Of a stretch of 33,693 nucleotides of DNA, positions 31,136 through 33,693 are shown one piece after another. Under the pieces are notes generated by a model that did not search any database, had not been told where the DNA came from, and saw only the letters and a list, made by a program, of their open reading frames with translations. Source of the stretch: Planctomyces sp. SH-PL62 (GTDB taxonomy: Bacteria; Planctomycetota; Planctomycetia; Planctomycetales; Planctomycetaceae); contig CAMDPX010000058.1 of the NCBI GenBank assembly GCA_945905295.1, positions 1-33,693 on the forward strand, read 5' to 3'. Position numbers and translations under genes: made by a program. Within the stretch, counting starts at the first letter, position 1. The number at the start of each line of letters is the position of its first letter.

Positions 31136-33592
31136 ATGCGATTCACTGGCGTGTTCCTGTTGATCATCGGACTGCTGACTGGCCACACGAGTGCCCTGTA
31201 TGCAGCCGATCCGTCTGCCGAGGCGGTCGAATTCTTTGAAAAGAAGATCCGGCCGATTCTGGTGACTCACTGCTCTGAATGTCACAGCCGCGACAGCAAG
31301 AAGCAACAAGGCGGATTGCTACTCGACTCTCGCGATGGCTGGATGCGCGGGGGAGACTCCGGCGCGGTGATCGTCCCCGGCGATCCCGACAAGAGTCCGC
31401 TCATTCTCGCGGTGCGGCAGACCGACAAAGACTTGAGGATGCCGCCGAAACAGAAACTGAGCGACACGCAGATCGCAGACCTCGAAGCATGGGTGAAGAA
31501 CGGAGCCGTCGACCCACGCAAGGCGGCGGTGGGTCAGGTCGAGGAACTGACGACACGTCCCAAGTACGGGATGAGTCTTGAAGAGGGCCGCAAATTCTGG
31601 TCGTTTCAGCCGGTCAAAGATCCGGCGGTTCCGAACGCGCGAAACGCGAATTGGCCGCGCACGGCCGTCGACAATTTCATCGTCGCGCGGATGGAAGAAG
31701 CGGGCGTGAGTCCGGCTCCCGCTGCAGATGCGCGGACGTTGCTGCGACGGGTCACATTCGATCTCACTGGTCTGCCCCCAACTCCGGCTGAGATGGACGC
31801 ATTCTTGGCGGACACGTCGCCGCAGGCTTTCGAGAAGGTCGTCGATCGACTGCTCGATTCGCCCCGCTATGGCGAGCGCTGGGCTCGCCACTGGCTTGAC
31901 GTGGTCCGCTACGCTGACACCTGCGGCAATGCGTCGGACTATCCGGTGCCGCAAGCTCACCGCTATCGCGACTGGGTCATTCGCGCGTTCAATCGCAATA
32001 TGCCGTATGACCAATTCTTGCGTGAGCAGATCGCTGGCGACTTACTCCCCGGCGGAACGGAAGCCGAGCGATTTGAGCGCATCACCGCGACCGGATATCT
32101 CGCCATCGCGCGGCGTTTTGGCGGTGATCGGAAAGGCGAGCATCACCTCACGCTCGAAGACACGATCGACAATCTCGGCCGAGCGTTTCTGGGTTCGAGC
32201 ATCTCCTGTGCTCGGTGCCACGATCACAAGTTCGATCCCTTCACGATGAGCGACTACTACGGTCTGTACGGCATCTTCGAGAGCACGCGATACCCCTTCC
32301 CCGGTGCCGAGGCCGACAAGAAGCCGGCCGACTTCGTACCGTTGATGACTCAGCCCGAGATCGACGCGCTGCTCGCACCGCATCGTGAGAAACTCGCCAC
32401 GATCGACGCCGAGATCAAGACGCTCGAAGCCGCTGACGCCGAAGCGAAGAAGTTGCCCGATGGCCCCGACAAGAAGGCCGCCATTGATGCCGCTGCGAAG
32501 GCGTTGGCCGAGGCTCGCAAGAAACGAACGACGGTCGCTGCGGAAGCGCCGGCCATCAATGACGCCTACGCCGTCGCCGATGGAAAGCCTGCGAATACGA
32601 AACTGCAGTTGCGCGGCGATCCGAAACGGCTCGGCGATGAAGTCCCCCGTCACTTCCCAGCGATCCTGGGTGGGAATGAACTGCCGAAGGACGCCGCAAC
32701 CAGCGGTCGGCTGCAACTCGCCGAATGGATCACCGATCCCAAGAACCCACTCACGGCACGCGTGATGGCGAACCGCATCTGGCAGTTTCATTTTGGCCGT
32801 GGCATCGTGCAGACCCCGAACGATTTTGGCGCGCGGGGACAAGCTCCGACGCATCCCGAACTGCTCGACTTCCTCGCGAGCCGTTTCGTGGAGAGTGGCT
32901 GGTCGGTGAAGGCCATGCACAAGCAGATTCTGTTGTCGCAGTCGTGGCAACTCGCCAGCAGTTCCGATCGCGCCGCGATGGTTAAGAACGCGCAGCTCGA
33001 TCCCAACAACGATCTGTTCTGGAAGTTCAACCGTTACCGGCTCGATGCCGAGTCCATTCGGGACACGTTGCTCTTCGTCGGCGACGACCTGGACGAGTCA
33101 CCGGCAGGGACGCACCCGTTCCCGCCGCAACACACCTGGGGTTGGACACAGCACAATCCGTTTGTCGCCGCGTATGAGACTCGTCGCCGCAGCATCTATC
33201 TGATGCAGCAGCGTCTGAAGAAGCACCCGTACCTCGCGCTCTTCGACGGTGCCGATCCGAGTTCCAGCACCGGTGTGCGACTCCCGAGCACAACGCCGTT
33301 GCAAGCATTGTTCGTCATGAACGATCCGCTCGCCCATGCCGAATCAGCGAAGCTCGCGTCACGCGCGATCGGGTCGGCAACCGACGACCCGGCTCGGATT
33401 ACCGCCGCGTACCAGATCGCATGGAACCGCTCACCCTCTTCCGATGAACAGCAGGAATGCGCCGGCTTCCTGAAGCAATACCGTGAGCAGCTCGCGGAAC
33501 TGAAGACACCACCCGACCAGGCGGAACTCAAAGCATGGTCCGCACTGGCCCGCGTCTTGATGAGCAGCAATGAATTCGTATTTGTGGATTAA
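31136..33592 (+). CDS. Planctomycete cytochrome protein (PSCyt1-PSCyt2-PSD1 architecture)
   Basis: An 818-residue exported protein. Residues 1-23 form a signal peptide ending LYA-AD. A c-type haem motif CSECH (Cys46, Cys49, His50) lies in the PSCyt1 domain, with MPPKQKLSDTQIADLEAWVKNGA after it. The DUF1549/PSCyt2 part has WPRTAVDNFIVARM and RYGERWARHWLDVVRYADT and contains a second CxxCH, CARCHDHKFDP (Cys358). A charged, Ala/Lys-rich linker (about 415-480) leads into PSD1/DUF1553: NPLTARVMANRIWQFHFGRG, SWQLASSS, RYRLDAESIRD. The order and motifs are specific to planctomycetes and relatives; the function is unproven, with periplasmic redox or polysaccharide-linked roles proposed. The start is at 31136 behind GGAGGTGAT, not 31094. 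Such genes are usually followed by a DUF1501 gene, which would lie outside the window. Confidence 0.92.
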   Translation: MRFTGVFLLIIGLLTGHTSALYAADPSAEAVEFFEKKIRPILVTHCSECHSRDSKKQQGGLLLDSRDGWMRGGDSGAVIVPGDPDKSPLILAVRQTDKDLRMPPKQKLSDTQIADLEAWVKNGAVDPRKAAVGQVEELTTRPKYGMSLEEGRKFWSFQPVKDPAVPNARNANWPRTAVDNFIVARMEEAGVSPAPAADARTLLRRVTFDLTGLPPTPAEMDAFLADTSPQAFEKVVDRLLDSPRYGERWARHWLDVVRYADTCGNASDYPVPQAHRYRDWVIRAFNRNMPYDQFLREQIAGDLLPGGTEAERFERITATGYLAIARRFGGDRKGEHHLTLEDTIDNLGRAFLGSSISCARCHDHKFDPFTMSDYYGLYGIFESTRYPFPGAEADKKPADFVPLMTQPEIDALLAPHREKLATIDAEIKTLEAADAEAKKLPDGPDKKAAIDAAAKALAEARKKRTTVAAEAPAINDAYAVADGKPANTKLQLRGDPKRLGDEVPRHFPAILGGNELPKDAATSGRLQLAEWITDPKNPLTARVMANRIWQFHFGRGIVQTPNDFGARGQAPTHPELLDFLASRFVESGWSVKAMHKQILLSQSWQLASSSDRAAMVKNAQLDPNNDLFWKFNRYRLDAESIRDTLLFVGDDLDESPAGTHPFPPQHTWGWTQHNPFVAAYETRRRSIYLMQQRLKKHPYLALFDGADPSSSTGVRLPSTTPLQALFVMNDPLAHAESAKLASRAIGSATDDPARITAAYQIAWNRSPSSDEQQECAGFLKQYREQLAELKTPPDQAELKAWSALARVLMSSNEFVFVD

Positions 33593-33597
33593 GACCC

Positions 33598-33616
33598 CAT
33601 CCGGCTTGCCCGGATG
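33598..33616. terminator. Hairpin just after the cytochrome gene
   Basis: CATCCGG (33598-33604) and CCGGATG (33610-33616) form a 7-bp stem with a 5-nt loop six bases after the stop codon. No T-run follows, so terminator activity is only a possibility. Confidence 0.35.
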
Positions 33617-33676
33617 GTGAACAAGATGGAGAGCTAAAAGCGAGAAGCGACCGATCTCCCCCCAACTCTGCCGTTC

Positions 33677-33693
33677 CTCCGCCGAAGGCGGAG
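33677..33693. repeat. Short hairpin at the window edge
   Basis: CTCCGCC (33677-33683) and GGCGGAG (33687-33693) pair around GAA. It runs to the last base, so a longer element may be cut off. Confidence 0.4.

Overview
The window looks like a chromosomal segment of a Planctomycetes bacterium. The evidence is a PSCyt1/PSCyt2/PSD1-type cytochrome protein at the right end, two giant secreted proteins with the LEPR-type N-terminal motif typical of planctomycete surface proteins, GC-rich codon use, and many long palindromes scattered between (and inside) genes. It carries a mix of housekeeping genes (ilvE, murC, murB, a PspA homologue) and large accessory surface, membrane and lipid genes. No tRNA, rRNA, CRISPR array, transposase gene or prophage was seen.

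Layout. Positions 1-4641 (minus strand): a very large polytopic membrane protein, apparently one gene cut by a single in-frame TAA, followed downstream by a PspA/IM30-family gene. Positions 4979-9223 (minus): a 1414-residue membrane-anchored patatin-like phospholipase whose C-terminus looks like a GNAT acetyltransferase fold. Positions 9717-10574 (plus): a class IV branched-chain aminotransferase. Positions 10834-20701 (plus): two tandem paralogous giant exoproteins (1436 and 1770 residues), each built as LEPR motif, thioredoxin-like domain that has lost both active-site cysteines, cyclophilin domain, beta-rich modules, then a long RTX-type calcium-binding repeat array. Positions 20702-21145 (minus): the decayed N-terminus of an ISSPGDV-type effector gene. 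Positions 21260-23446 (minus): an FdhF/YdeP-type molybdopterin oxidoreductase. Positions 23708-25997 (plus): overlapping murC-murB. Positions 26420-31005 (plus): a tight three-gene cassette (acyl-CoA ligase, aldehyde dehydrogenase-like protein, SDR), probably for activation and redox conversion of fatty acids, aldehydes or alcohols. Positions 31136-33592 (plus): the PSCyt1-PSCyt2-PSD1 protein; its usual partner would lie beyond the window edge.

The most unusual signal is structural. At least nine long inverted repeats, mostly unrelated to one another in sequence but alike in design (arms of 14-34 bp, loops usually 12-50 nt), sit at gene boundaries. Three of them lie in frame inside the large membrane-protein gene, where they encode hydrophilic loops between membrane segments. 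One hairpin type recurs three times with compensatory stem changes. The second notable signal is the tandem pair of cysteine-poor pseudo-thioredoxin/cyclophilin/RTX proteins.
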